From Oxytricha trifallax (Eukaryota; Ciliophora; Spirotrichea; Sporadotrichida; Oxytrichidae), in assembly GCA_000711775.1 (NCBI GenBank), contig ARYC01020190.1, positions 1 through 64,000 on the forward strand: a stretch of 64,000 nt of DNA, written 5' to 3'. Position numbers and translations under genes: made by a program. Positions within the stretch are counted from its first letter, which is position 1. Each line of letters starts with the position of its first letter. Below the pieces are notes generated by a model, which was not told where the DNA came from, searched no databases, and saw only the letters and a program-made list of their open reading frames with translations. This document shows, piece by piece, positions 46,401 to 60,222 of the stretch.

Positions 46401-49400
46401 TAGAAATTTGACTCCAAAATCACTCTATTCAATTGTTTAGAACCTATGCATCCTCAATTCCCTACGGCAGAATTATCTGTGCTTGTGTCTAACTTTGAAG
46501 TGGAACTAGGATTATCTTTTGTGAAAAGCATAATGAACATTCAAACAGGCATTATGGAATAGTTTGATACAAAAGAAGAGTAAATTATAGGCCAGGCCTC
46601 CTAATCAAAAGAATATAAGGAGATTTCAAAGTTAAGTGAAATAGAATACTTAACATAACTTAGGAAAAAAGCAAAAGAGTAAGCAAAAGCCCCATAAGGG
46701 GACATTGATGATATGTATGGAGAAATTTTGGAAGAACTAGACCCTGAGAAGTATAACAAGTTGTAGGAACTTGAAAGAAAATATTCTTACAAAGCTCCTA
46801 TTCAAGATGCAGCTGTACAATCTTTGGAAAATGGACAAGAGGCTTAAAAGACTAACTTTAAAGTTTATGTTGCTATTGAGAAACTATAAATTACACTATA
46901 AGATTCAATTAGTGAGAACTAGCATGATGGAATAATGTAAATTTAATTTAATTTCTTAATTTAATAGGAACATCTTAATTTTACACTTTGGAGTTGAAGC
47001 AGAAATTGATAGAAAAATGAACACTCATGTAAATTTAAGTCTTTATAAGTTCTTGATTGAAGATACTTAGTAAGATGCAAGTATTGCTTTGCCATTCAGA
47101 GTAAGACAATACTTTTATAATAATTTTCCCCATAGATGATACTTTCTAGTCCAATCAACGAATAAATGAGAGGCAGTTAAGCAACTGAAGTGAAAGACAA
47201 ATACCACGATGCCTTAAATTTTGAAGCAAGTGTTATGGCAAAATCTTTACTTGCTTAAATGAGCAAAAATTATGATGCTGATGAAGAGTTTAAAGATGCC
47301 TGTAGTTCAGAAGAAAATCTTATTATAAATGTTTGGGAACTCAAGTTAAATATTGAGAAAAAGCAGATTCATGTTGATTGCCAAATCTCTGACTTGAGAT
47401 TCATTTTTGCAGTACCTACTGCCCAGAAACTGATTCATATTGGCATAAAACTGAAAGATGTTTTTGAAGATATAGAAGTTAAGCAGCAAGAATCGAGAAG
47501 GAGACGACTTCTAATGTTTGAGGATGCTCTAAACAATATAGACAAGCTTTCTTAGTTATCTGATGAAAACCTGATTAAAAAAATATTCAAAAATTACTCA
47601 AAAGCAGCTGGGGTTGATCAAGCTGTTGGAAAAGTGTTATACAAAGAGAGCATTTAGAGACTATATAATCTATATGACATTGAATAAAAAGCAGAAAATG
47701 AAAATGGCTAAGATTTAAAAATTGATAATAAAATCAATTAAACTAACCAAGATAATTCTTCTAGATTACTAAAACAATTGAAAAATAAGTTTGAATAGCT
47801 TTATGAAAAAACTGAAGATGTTAAGACTTCTTTATAAGTAAAAGCAGTGTTAAGAAACTTCACTGTTTGGGTACCATTAAATGCTGAAATTGATAACTCT
47901 CAAGTTTTATCGCTTTCTTGTCTATCTGATTTAGTATTCATACAAGACACACTCTCCAGAAACACCTATGAAGTAACATTGAATGAATTGATAAAAAAGC
48001 ATCCTATTGAATCTTAAGACTAATTAGCTTTTTCAATTAAACACTTTATGGTTGAAATGATTAAAACTGAAAATTATTTTGAGCTTTTCAATATTCCAAG
48101 ACTTTCGAATGGCTTTTATCCTAAAGATAAGTACTAATCATCTGTTTTGATTAATCCCTGCAGATTAGCCCTATAAATGAATAACTCAAATAAAGAAAAA
48201 GAGCTTTTTAGCAAGTCGGATATTAATTTAACTCTAGAGCCACTGGAAATATAGGTTGGATTTACTCATGTTGATTTTGCAAATATGATCATGATTTAGC
48301 TAGATAAAACTCTCAAGTTTGTTAAGTAAATCACTCAAGAGTCAGATGCTAGAAATAAGGAATTTAAGTAGAAGCAAAAGGAAAAGAATTAAAATGTATA
48401 AAAAGTTGCTAATAAACGGTCAAGTCATATTGAAATTGAAGATGAGACTTTCAAACTGTAGCCATATAGGAAAGATTAGAAATCCAAGGCTAAAATCACG
48501 AATATTAAGATTGAATTGGAATCCCTTTAAATATCTTTGAATGATGATTCAGGATAGGTAGATTAACTTTTATTGTGTTTTAAAGTTTTACTTATTTTTA
48601 AATTCTACAAAATCTTAACCTCTAGTATAAATCAAAATACAAAGTACAAATATTGGTCTGAAAATGTTTGAAAAGGAAGACGATGCTGCAACATTTTTAC
48701 TTAAGAAAATGGGAATATTCCAAATGAGGAATCCTGATAGATCTCAAGAAGAACATTTCATGATTATAGATGCAAATAAAATATTTCTCATTAATTTTAT
48801 GCATTCACAATGATAAACGGAAAGTACTTCAATTAGAGATCACTTGCCTTTGAACCTTTGCTCGAAAACTATTATATCATAGCCTAGGTTAAACAATAAA
48901 CTCCTTATAGTCAATAAGTAATTAGAGTTCAAAGTGAGAAAATGCTCAATATTAACTTAACATTTGGAATGGCTCTCACAATTAGGAAAATCAAAGATAG
49001 AGTTATGGAGAGTTTTTAAGGTGCCTAAGTAATGAAGAAACTTGAATCTGATGAAAAAATAACTCAGGATGAAGCTTATCTTGCAAAGGAATGGGAACGA
49101 AAAATGACTTATATATATCATTTTGTAAATATGACTAGGTAGAATTTGAGAGATGAGCAATCGCAGTAATTCAACTAAAATGCAGGTTTTATCTTTGAGA
49201 ATCATACTGGCTTACCTTTAAGAGCTGAGCTTCATGACAGTATGAAAACCGATTTGATCAAGTTGAAGTCTGATGATCCATATGCTGTCGGAACAATTCA
49301 AAAATCTGAGATTTTCTCTCAAGTGAAATAATTTAATCTCTCTGAAGATCATGCCAACAACAGCTCTTCAATATTTATAAATTATGAAGAATTATATCAA

Positions 49401-52400
49401 CAATAAAAGCAAATAACCTTAAGAAAACATAAGGGCTAATTCATAGAATCAATAGAGGAAGATCCACTTAAGATGGATTTTGATATAAATGGATTGCTAA
49501 AACTTGAAGGTATTCCAATTGAAACTTTGGGGGTGCATTCTTATAGAGTAGGTTTTATGGATTAATAACTTGCTTTTTATAAGCCAAAAGATAGCATGTT
49601 TGGAAAGAAGGAGGCTCCAACAGAAGCCTCAATTGGTGTTATTTGCAATATTAAAATGGACGGTTAAATTAAGAAGGTTTCATTAGAATCATAGGTATTG
49701 ATTATGAATAACCTTAATAGACCAGTTCAAGTATATGTTTAATAGCAAGGTTCTAACTCATATCCTAAAGATAATGAAAGAGTTTTGATACTCCCAGAGT
49801 AAGTTTTCAGAGTTCCTGTTCATTGGCTTTTTTCAACAAAGTAGTATTAATTATTCATTGAGGGCAAAGCTATGAACTAACCCAAAGATTGTTATAATAT
49901 ATCTTTTTCATTATTGGTTAAGTTTAGCTTGTTATTAAAAATATGCATGAAGCTTTCACTGACCTAGCACAAGATTCAAAACTTACCTCGAATAATTCAT
50001 CAGTAGTAAGACTTGAGCACGATTTCTATACAACAATAGATATTTAATCATTCACTTGTCTCCCACTAGCTGCTTAAAACAATCCTCCTTAGTACTTACT
50101 TTCCTTCAATCCTCCAGTTATGATTAGCAACTATAACTTCCAATCATTAGAAATAAGAGACTTGTCAAATAATCAAAATGAAGTCATTGCTCTTATGGCG
50201 CCCAAAGAATCTGCTTACTTAAATTGCATAGATGGCTATCATAGTAGACCTTATTTGTAGTGGATTTATCATGAAGACTTAGATAATTAAATTTCGCTAA
50301 TAACTAAAGATTTCAATATCTCTGATAGATTGAATGAGTAAAATTTTTAATTCATATAAAAAACATTTATAATACTTATAGCAGGCTTTTGAGAAGTTTG
50401 TTAACAATCCCAAATTTAGAAGAGACTTAAGGACAATAAAACTAATCTTCGAAATGAGAAAGAATCATTTCCTGGACATTTAAGCATATAATGAGAACTT
50501 TGAGTTAAGATAGAAATCTCTTCATAACTTCACATCTTCAGTTTAGTTAATGATATATTCCAAGTATATGATGATCAATAAGAACTCAATGTTGGTTAAA
50601 TCAGAGAGACAATACATCGAACCATTTACTAATGAGTATTTCAATCACTCAAAGAATAAGGTGTAATTTTAAGTTCCAGGATTTAAGAGCTCATAAAGCG
50701 TCGATATCACAACTGTTGGACTTTCGGGAGCAATCAGTTTGGACTTTGATAACAGAGATGATGTTAAGAGAGATTAGCTTCCTCAAGAAAATTATATCCC
50801 TTAAAAATTAGAACTTGGTGTTGTAATTTAAACAGCTCCCTCGCCATTCAATAAAACTACCTTAATTTCTGTAGTTCCAAGATTTTTAATTATCAATTAA
50901 CTCGGTCATCCAGTAGTAATCAAGCAAAGAGGTTGCTCGTCCTAAGTTCTCATGATCAACTAATAAATGCCCTATAATTTTGAGAAGAATCTCAACAGAT
51001 AAATCATGATCAGACAACCTCCTAATATGGAGCTCAAGCAATTTTCAATATAAAAGCGGTTATTCTAAGACTAAGCTGACGATGAGTTGCAATTTTGGTC
51101 ATAACCTTTTTCAATCGACGACGTCGAGGATTTCTAAATTTCATATCCTGGTTAGGACATCTAGGAACATCACTATGACGACTGGTATATGCCAAAGCCA
51201 GAAAATTACTACCAAAGGTTCGTGAGGGTTTTAGTTACAACATAAAATGAAGCCTCAATTTTAATAGTTTTGACCAACCCTGTCTATCCCGAATATGAGA
51301 TTGTCAATAAAACAGGCGAGGATATCGCTTTCGCTTAAATGCAAGAAGCTTCTATATTGAATGTTAAATTTTTAATAATTTTAAAACGATTTATAATTAT
51401 TTTAAAATATGTTTCTGAGAAGTCAGTTTTTATATAAAAACATTATTTATAATTAAATAAATTTTTTTTTCAAATATTATATAAAATATTTTAATTTTTA
51501 AATTAAAACTTAGATTATATTAAATGAGATTCTTGGCAAAAAAAATTATTCAAATTGGATAAGAATAATAATAACCTTTCATATTTAGCTATTCTTTCTA
51601 AGAGATCTTTGAAGTGAATTTATTTTAAGTTTAAAGAAATAAAAATAATCATTTTTGTACCCAATAATTTAGAGTAATTTAAACACTTATTCTATAAAAT
51701 AATATAAATATAATTAAAAACCCATAATCTTTTTGATTTATAATTGATATTATAATATTTTTCATTCATATGGAACTTAAATAAAATAATTCTAAAGTTA
51801 TATTAATTTTATCTTGTTCTAATATATTTAATTATTTTTATTAAAAAAATTAATTATGCTTCATAAAACTTTGGGTAAGGGAGTTGTATTGATAAATTTC
51901 ATTTTACTATAATATTTTCTTAGGAGTTCTGTAATATTGGTTAAGTATTGCAAATTAAGGTAAAGACTAGCTTACCTTTTTTTATAAAAGCAAAGCTGTA
52001 TATAGAGGCAGAACAATTGTTTTAAAATATCTTTATTTTTATATTTTTATTCATAATATAGAACCATATTGACAATTTCTAAACACACTTTTGAAATTAA
52101 AATTTTATTGTTTATAGTTGTATTAGCTAAGACTGCAGTAAGTAAATTCAATTCAATTTTAGGGCATGTCCATGTAAAGATAAAAAAACAAAGTTTCAAG
52201 CTAAATATATACCTTTTTCTTAAATTAAATTGATAGTATTAATCAATGAACACTAAATAATGGAAAGAATGAATAAAATAATATATCAAAATTTTAATAA
52301 AAACAATAAATATAAGTGAGAAGGGGTTTTTAATGGTCTCGCATAGTTAAAGAAGCATTTGAATCCAGATGAAATGATAGTTGGTAAATTCCATAAAATA

Positions 52401-55232
52401 AAGAACAAAATCACAGTTCCATATGTATGGCAGGACAGAACTTTACCTAATAGACTTTTAGCTATAAAAATTGGAAATTCTCTCAAAGAAATAAATATAG
52501 ACCAGGGAATGTAAAAATTGATATTCTCTGCATCCAATCAGATGAGATACAATGTTGAGATTAATGTATCAGGAAATGCTAAGAAAATTAAGATATCAAG
52601 TATAAATGATGAAAAAGAATCTTTTAAGAAAGCTATTTACTTGTAGAATTTACTTAAAAGATAGACTCTTTCCAGTTTAAGTAAAACTATCAATAAATTT
52701 TTAGCATTATTATATTTTATTCACAGATTATCAATCTAGATCTAAGAGGCATAGGTTTGAGTTTTATAGATGAAAAGCCTGTGGAGCTACTTTTCCTTTC
52801 TCTCTTTGGCATAAACATAGATTTGCACAGATGGGCTGAATCAAGATCAGATGGCTCTGGAATCCTGGAGACTATGACAAGAATCACTTTACACTTGAAT
52901 CATTTACAAATCGATAATATGGTCAATGATATCATGCCAGTAATTTTAGCTCCCTCGAAATCATTGGCAAAAGCAGAAGCAAAATAAAAGAAAGATAAGA
53001 AATTTGAAGAGGAGTCAAAAGAATCCTAACTCAAGCAGAAGCAAACGTAAAATAATAACAACGACTTAATTGTTCCTGCCAAAGAAGAGGAGATTCCATT
53101 CTTACAAGTCATTATTACTGTAGCTGAAAGTCAAGATAAAAAGTCAAATATGAAATAAAGAAGGCTAAGAGCTTTTTAAGTATAGCTGCAAGAGTTTATG
53201 TTCTAAATTGAAACCTCAATATTGAATAGTAATTTGAAGTTCATAGTAGAACTAGTTGAAACTTTTAGTGATAAATCCGCCTATAAACTCATAATGGCAA
53301 ATGCTTAATCATTCGAAAAAGCTAAATACTTTAAGAGAGAAGAAATTTGTGAAGAGCTTAGCGCCTAGAAATCTCTTATTGTTGACAAGGATTCTATTCA
53401 TTCTAATAAAATGTTCATTGAACTTATACACTTAGGTGCTATTAAAGCAATCATAACTTTCAAAGTAGAGAGGAAGGCCTTTGAGTTAGATGTTTTTGAT
53501 CCACAGAGAGGTTTTGGGGTTCTAAACTTGTTCTATACTGTGTTTGCTAATGTAGCAAACATTTCAAATTCCCCTCTATCTTTCAATGAGCTGATTATGA
53601 CTGACATGTTTGTCTCTGAAGATATATTGGTGAATTAAGTTGGCAAAAATTATGCAAGATAAGCTGTCATGCAGTTCTATAAGTTGATTGGTAGTTCTGA
53701 TATAATTGGAAATCCAGTCGGCTTAGTCAACAAATTAGGTACTTATCATGAATTTAATAATTAATTGCAATGAAATATATAAATGTAATTAACTATTATT
53801 AAAGTACAGGAGTATTTGAATTTGTTAGTGAACCTGCTAAAGGATTATTGAAAGGCCCAGATGAATTCGTAGGTGGAGTGGGCAAAGGTGTTTAATCCCT
53901 TGTAAGCAACGTTATATCTGGTGGTTTTGAATCAGTCTCTAAGATTACTGGTTCCCTTTATAACGTCGTCAAGAATCAATTATCTATTCTCAAAGACTGT
54001 TAATATATGTTATTCAACCTTTTGAATGTGGGAGGTGAGAATAGAACAGAGATCAAGCAAGCTGACCACATAGCAGATGGTTTATACCAAGGAGTTAAAG
54101 GGGGTGTATCTGAACTAGTTGGTGGATTTACAGGCATATTCACGAAACCTATTGAGAAAACTAGGCAAGAAGGAGCTAAAGGTTTCTTCAAAGGTATGGG
54201 CCAGGGACTATTTGGAGCTATCACTGCACCTGTTACTGCTACACTTAGAGCCGGTACTAGTATCACATAGGGCGTCGCATCATCCGCTACTAGTCTGGGA
54301 AACATCGGAAAAACTTAACAGAATTTGGATACTAATAAAAATTCAATGTTAAAATTGAAACTATAATAACCAGGTAAATAATGAAAATTAATTATAAAAT
54401 AATTTCATGATACTAGTTCTGTGTATGCTAGATTTAGACCACCAAGGTACATCACAGCCAGAAATATAATCACTGAATTTGATGAAGATCTCGCACAAGT
54501 CGCACTTATTGTCAATGATATATCTAAATTTATTTTATTTTCTTTAAAAATTATTTATATGATGCCTATGAAAAAACTTATTGCATTTAAAATTATTTAT
54601 TATTGACATGTTCAAGGGTAAATATACGAATTAAAGCATTAAGTATTTCTGCTACCTTCCAGAGACCAAGTCAAACGGAGAGATCCTTAATATCAATCCA
54701 CATGCCTCTCTTGTTATAATAACTGAGAACAAGTTCTTGTAAACTTTAGCATTATACTCTCAATTAAAAGTCTATTGATTATAAAAACATTTAAACTTTA
54801 TTATTAAACTTTAATAAAAAAGTGTATAATTTACTTGAAACCAGATAAAGAAGCAGGCAAAAAAGCAAAGCCATAGTTGCTCTTCAAGATATCACTCAGG
54901 AAAATACTTAATTGTGAGGTCTACTAATCACCCACATCTAACATTCGCACTGAGCCCACTTACCTATTGCAAGTCACTTGTTATACACCCGTAAGAGGCA
55001 AGTTCCTATATAAGTTTGTATAAAAAATTATGTTATTTTTATTGATAACTTGCTTAATTCCAAAATATTATGCTTATAAGATTACAAAATATCATAGTTT
55101 GTGTGCTTGGGCGACTACTTTAAATTGGAGAAAATATACAATTTAGTGAGCATCTTGCCGTAATGTGAGGGCGAGGACAAAGTCAAGGGTACAAAGAGTA
55201 CAACTAACAAGATACTAGAACAGTGCTTTTGA
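43409..55232 (+). CDS. VPS13: VPS13-family bridge-like lipid transfer protein
   Basis: ATG 43409 opens the chorein domain (MFEKLITQVLNKVLGDFIEN, LNGNVSLQNMKLK). Long beta-rich repeats follow, then an SHR-BD-like segment (ITVPYVWQDR near 52420). The C-terminal domain near 53690-54320 reads SSDIIGNPVGLVNKL, GVFEFVSEPAKGLLKGPDEF and SKITGSLYNV, the hallmark of VPS13. The protein ends near TGA 55230-55232, after a PH-like tail. VPS13 moves lipids between organelle membranes at contact sites. The gene is colinear but cut by IESs (44213-44792, 51360-52331, 54510-54600, about 54766-54823) and small introns (46937-46967, 47101-47135, 53739-53809). Some junctions (near 48560, 48785, 52690 and 54840) were not resolved to a single frame. 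Confidence 0.92.
44213..44798 (+). other. 580-bp IES in VPS13
   Basis: ATAAAT at 44213-44218 and 44793-44798. Excision gives in-frame KNKIINFGVFNELERKD. The insert is AT-rich without recognised content. The pointer is short and AT-only, so the exact edge is provisional. Confidence 0.6.
51360..52335 (+). other. 970-bp IES in VPS13
   Basis: Coding is lost after MQEASILN and resumes with LAQLKKHLNPDEMIV. AATG at 51360-51363 and 52332-52335 joins them in frame. The interior is AT-rich with no gene or repeat that I recognise. Confidence 0.6.
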
Positions 55233-55462
55233 TTGAGTGCTGAAATTAACTCCAAATTAATTGATAAATTTTAAGCATTTTTATTTCATAATAATCAACT
55301 TTAAAATCAAAGAATATATCTAAACATGCCTTCTTATTGTTTTTTATAATTCAATTGGAATTTATTTTATATAACAATTTTAATTAAGATAAACTTGAAA
55401 TTACTACAGTGGTATTAAATTATAAATGAAACTAATTTTTAAATTAATAGAAGGTTTATACT

Positions 55463-57268
55463 ATGGTAGAAAAGACATCAAAGAAACAAGAAAAGGCTGA
55501 AATTAAGACAGCCGTTTCAAAACCAGCAGCAGGGAAGTAGACTTAAAAAGAAGAGAAGAAAATTGATACTAATCTCTACTCTAGACAGATTGGTACTTTT
55601 GGCATGGAAACTATGAGCAAGCTCATCAAGATTTATCATATAATACATTCTATGTTATTTTTAAGTCAGATTTTCACTACAAATATTCGATATATATATA
55701 TATATATATTATTTTTAAGATGAAGGTGTTGATTGTTGGCATGAAAGGTTTAGGAGTAGAATGTGCAAAGAATTTGATTCTAGCTGGGCCTCATTCAGTC
55801 ACTCTTTATGACCCACACCCTGTGCAATGGGGAGACCTATCATCAAATTTCTATCTCAGTGAGAAAGATGTAGGTGCTAAGATTAGCAGAGCTTAGGCAA
55901 GTTTCACTAAATTGCAAGAACTTAATCCATATGTTAACAATTAAAAATTAAAATTAAAGAAATGATATTTACAATTATTATTAGATAAATCAATAATCAT
56001 TATGTTAAGGTGAAAGTGATTGATTAGCTGAAATTAGAGGATCATAGAAAATATCATGTAGTTTGTTACACTGAGGTGTTCAATGGAGATCTCGACAAAG
56101 TTGTACAAGCAAATCATTTAACTTTTATATGTTTTAAGATTTTTAAAACTTATAAAAACAATACTAGATTCTTTTTAATGAATGAGATTTGTAGACAGCA
56201 TGGAATAGGATTTATATTAACTAAGACATTTGGACCAGCTGGTTTCGCATTCACTGATTTTGGCGATGAATTTGTGATTAATGACCCTGATGGAGAAGAA
56301 ACTAAGCAAACTTTGATTATTAATGCCACTCAGTCTAATCCATGCATAGTCACTGTTGATATTATTTATAACCATTAAATTTAATATGATTTACTTCAAA
56401 AAAATTAAAATTAAGATACTAACAGTAAGCATGGATTGCAGGATGGAGATCATGTAGTTTTCAAAGAAGTTTTAGGTATGACCCAATTAAACAGTCTTCC
56501 ACCCACAGAAGTAAGAGTTATCAGCTCAATTGGCTTCGAATTGAAAATTGACGCTACCAAATTTGGAGCATATATCAGAAACGGTTTAGTCGAAAATGTT
56601 AAAGTTCCAAAGAAAACTACTTTCAGCTCACTCTAATCTGCGATGTCCAATCCAAATAAATGTTCTAGATACGGAGCTCTTGAAACCCCAGATTTGAGAT
56701 ATTTCGGTAGAGCTGAACAAACTCACTTCGCTATACTAGCATACTATGAATATGTTAAGGTTCAAAAGAAGTATCCCATACTTGAAGAGTAGAAATAAGT
56801 CGAGGATTATGTTAAATTTGCACATGAGCTTAATGAGTCTTTCAAAAAGATTGAAGATCATTTCTATATCGATGGAGAAATCGAGACTATGATTGTATTG
56901 AATATTGCAAAATACGCTTCAACTTGCATCTCACCAATGGCTGCTTTCTTTGGAGGTATTACCGCTTAAGAAATCGTGAAGTTTACTGGAAAATACTCAC
57001 CTCTTAAGCAATTCTTGCACTATGACATTTTCGAGACACTTCCTCAAGAAGACGAATTCAATCCAGTTGTAAGAATACCCCTTGGCTGCAGATATGACGA
57101 CTAAATCAAGGTCTATGGAAGAGAAATTTAACAGAAACTGAACAATGTGAACACTTTTATGGTTGGTGCTGGAGCCCTAGGATGTGAATTTATCAAAGCT
57201 TTCGCATTGATGGGAGTTGGATGCTCGGAAGACGGCAGTGTTGCTGTAACTGACAATGATAACATTGA
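55463..57268 (+). CDS. UBA1: ubiquitin-activating enzyme E1, MDSs 1-5
   Basis: ATG 55463 opens a Lys-rich leader ([20 protein letters not shown]), then [19 protein letters not shown] and the first adenylation half ([36 protein letters not shown]). [15 protein letters not shown], the first catalytic half-domain and [16 protein letters not shown] of the active ATP-binding domain follow. Four short IESs split it, with pointers AAGAT (55628/55717), TATGTTAA (55930/56001), TTTAA (56117/56174) and GATA (56358/56415); each keeps the frame. The block ends at NDNIEV, where the 16-bp pointer ACAATGATAACATTGA (57253-57268) leads to the inverted block at 59638. E1 activates ubiquitin with ATP and passes it to E2 enzymes. 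Confidence 0.93.
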
Positions 57269-57327
57269 AGTTGAATAAGTATAAGATTTCTTAGTTTTAT
57301 GTATGATTGTTGAAATAAATGGGTATT

Positions 57328-57414
57328 CTGGAATAATCTTACCTGCAATCATCTTTGTCTTTTGTTAATCGCATTCTTGAATTTTATAGTTTCTAGCTCT
57401 TAAATTAGCTGCTG
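57328..57414 (-). CDS. UBA1: UBA1 MDS 7 (inverted, 87 bp)
   Basis: The minus strand reads AAANLRARNYKIQECDQQKT followed by KMIAGKIIP, a highly conserved E1 stretch that must lie between the inverted block at 58415-59638 and the plus-strand end block at 59683. Its left join uses GCAG (57411-57414 with 58415-58418). Its right join uses ATTATTCCAG (57328-57337 inverted, 59683-59692 direct). Confidence 0.9.
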
Positions 57415-58414
57415 CGTTATTGTAAGAATATGTTTGTTTTTTTTACTATTTACACTTAAATAAAACTAGTTATACTTGATATAAAAAAATTAAAATAAAT
57501 TTATTACTAATTAATGGAATGAACGACAAAGAACTCAAAAAAGTTAGGAAAAAGTCTTAGAAAAAACAGCAAATTATTTATCTATGATTTATAAACCGCA
57601 TTTTGGTATAGTTGTTAATTTAGTTTATTGATCTTGTCGCAATATCCTAATAAACATTCAAAAATTACTCAGAATAAAGCTTATTTATTTTGTAAAATGT
57701 TAATATAGCTTGGGTCTATTATAATTTTTGAAATCCCAAGAAAAGAAGCCTAATTGGTGATAAAATATAAAGAAACTAAATTATACTTGATGAATTTTCA
57801 TGCATAGGATATTATGAAAGTTTTTTTTTTCTTCTTAAATTATATCTAAAACATTGTAGCATTTTTTAATATTTATGAAGGTAATTAAATCATAACTGTA
57901 TATATGAAGATGCTGAGATGAAGAGAAAAATAAATAAAAAATTTGATTCATCTTGGCAATGTTAATAAAACGTGCTGACTTGTCCAAATGCAAAATGCGC
58001 CAACTATTCACACAAAGAAGTAAGAGTTGCTTCATTCATTTTTTTATGTTTTTAATAATAGAAAGGGTAGTATACATATTTTATTTACAAATACCATATG
58101 TAAAATTGAATTATAATAACTTATAATTAAAACATAATTTATTAAAATTATATTGCCTTGAGATGAGAATGATTTTATAATAAAGATATCCAAATAAATT
58201 TTTATTATTTATTTTTCTTTAAAACAAAAACCTTACATAATTAAGGTTAAGAACAGGCACTTCAGGTCATTCATATTTTTGTTTTTGCTTTTGCTTTATT
58301 AACATTCAAAAATCCTGTAGAAATAAAATTTATCATAAAATTAAATCATTTCGAGTTTTCTTATAATTAATTGTGGTAATTATTCTGACTTTAATCCTTG
58401 AATAATTTCTTTGC
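57415..58414. other. 1-kb spacer within the inverted part of UBA1
   Basis: AT-rich DNA between UBA1 MDS 7 and MDS 6, both on the minus strand. No gene or repeat recognised. It acts as an ordinary IES with the short pointer GCAG. Confidence 0.6.
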
Positions 58415-59638
58415 CTGCAATAATAAAATCTATATGGAAATTAGCATCATTATCTTTCTCAAATTCAGCTGGGTGGAAATCAGCAGGTTTAATCTTTGCA
58501 CTCTCAGTCTTCAATTATTGAGAGAGATTTTTGATTAAAATATCATCCTTGCTTTCTTCTTTCTTTGCTCCAGCTGCCCCTTTGGCTGCAGTTTAGGTAG
58601 GGGGTTATTAAACGTGTTGTTGCTACTTTGATTCTTCGCCTGGAAGTTCAACATGCACGTTCTTTGGCTTAAAAGGGGCTGCTTTGAACTTATTAGCTTA
58701 CTTTGCTATCTGAAAATTAACGATAATAATTAACAATTAAGGTCTTTAAAGAAGCAATAGCAGTATATTTATGATAAAATTTATCTCAACTTGGTTTGAT
58801 TGTTAGGGAAGGCCTAAGTTGTAAGCTATTAAGTTAGCACATGCAATAATGAATTAGATGTGAAGTGGATCAGTCTTATTGAAGTGTTAAGGGGTAGGGA
58901 ATCTCTTGGCTCCAGACCAGAATGGCTGACCAGCATTATCTTTATGATTTTCTGGGAAGGTATGAGTAAGGTTCTGAATATCGTGATCAAAGAAATCATC
59001 AAAGTGCTACTTTGCGAGTTAGATACATTTAGGGAATTCTGCATATTTCTGGAGAGAAATCATCTCCTTGATGTTTTTCAAAGCTTCAATCACTCCCTCG
59101 GTTGTCGACTGCTTTCTTAAGTTTGAAGCATAGTCGTCTGGCTTCTGTAAATAACTTACTGTATCAGCTGGAACATCGACAAAAAGTCTATTGAACAAAT
59201 CTCTACCCCATTCAATACAGTGCTCTATTTAACTTGGGAAGTTTCTAAGAGTACACATTGGAACTCCTTCTTCTGGAGGGTCCTAACTATCGTTGTAACA
59301 TTAAGTTTTAAAGGGAATAATCATTTAAGTGTTTGCCTTTGTTCCCAAGGTTCCACTCTCGAGTAAAGGTTTGTTATACCAAACACATCTTCTATCTACA
59401 TATTGCCTAGCGTGAATATTATCGACAGCATTTACAACAAAGTCAAGCTTATCCCAGAATTTATCATTAAAAACTACTTCTGTGTCAGTACCTACACGAG
59501 TTTGGTAATCTTTCACGTTTAATGCTGAATTGATTGATTTTGCAATATCACAAGCTACTTAGGACTTGGATGAGCCTACATTAGTCTTTCTAAATAAGAA
59601 TTGTCTGTTAAGATTAGACACCTCAATGTTATCATTGT
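58415..59638 (-). CDS. UBA1: UBA1 MDS 6 (inverted; active-site Cys domain)
   Basis: The minus strand starts at the 16-bp pointer (59623-59638) and reads [20 protein letters not shown], then [20 protein letters not shown]. The catalytic cysteine follows in [20 protein letters not shown], then [14 protein letters not shown] and [20 protein letters not shown]. An 81-nt GT..AG intron lies at 58710-58790. The Cys forms the thioester with ubiquitin. A low-complexity insert (ESKQQQHVQQPPTQTAAKGA) precedes the conserved end. The block ends at GCAG 58415-58418, which joins to MDS 7. Confidence 0.93.
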
Positions 59639-59682
59639 ATATTTTGAAAAAAAATTTAATTTTGATTTTAAGAAAAGGTAAA

Positions 59683-60222
59683 ATTATTCCAGCAATCGCT
59701 ACTACAACAGCTATGATTACAGGTTGCGTTACAGCTGAAATTTACAAATTTGTGTAAGAAATTGATAATTTAGAAACCTATAAGAATGCTTTCATTAACT
59801 TAGCTCTGCCTGTATTCGTAATTCAAGAGCCAGCCGAGGTTAATCTCATAAAATCCAAAGATATGGATCCAATCATGCTTTGCTAGATAAAAGCAATTCC
59901 AGAAGGTCACACAATCTACGATAAAATCCATGTAAACGGACCTTTAACTGTGGAAGATTTCATGAACTAAATAAAAATCAGATTTAACGTAGATGTTAGC
60001 ATTATAGCAAGTGGAGAGGCCATTATTTACAATCACTACGCAGCTAAAAACGCACATTAAAATAGAAGAACTAGGTTACTGGAAGACATATATAGTGAAT
60101 TCACTAAACTTTAGCTGCCTTAGGGTAGAGGATATCTTCCTGTTGAAATCTAGGGAGTTACCTTGGATGATGGCATTGACGTTTCACTGCCAGTCATTAA
60201 ATACAAATTTATACATGAATGA
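59683..60222 (+). CDS. UBA1: UBA1 MDS 8 (C-terminus, ubiquitin-fold domain)
   Basis: Starting at pointer ATTATTCCAG, the plus strand reads PAIATTTAMITGCVTAEIYK, then the linker NLALPVFVIQEPAEVN and the C-terminal ubiquitin-fold domain (PEGHTIYDKIHVNGPLTVED), ending IKYKFIHE and TGA 60220-60222. This domain recruits E2 enzymes. Confidence 0.93.

Noticed and set aside
53411..54352. Several separate small genes in the VPS13 C-terminal region
   Set aside because: They are pieces of one VPS13 frame once TAA/TAG are read as Gln; the overlapping reverse frame at 54000-54305 is a shadow.
59325..59516. Minus-strand E1 fragment as a pseudogene or second E1 gene
   Set aside because: It supplies exactly the missing middle of the flanking E1 with matching pointers, without duplication or decay.
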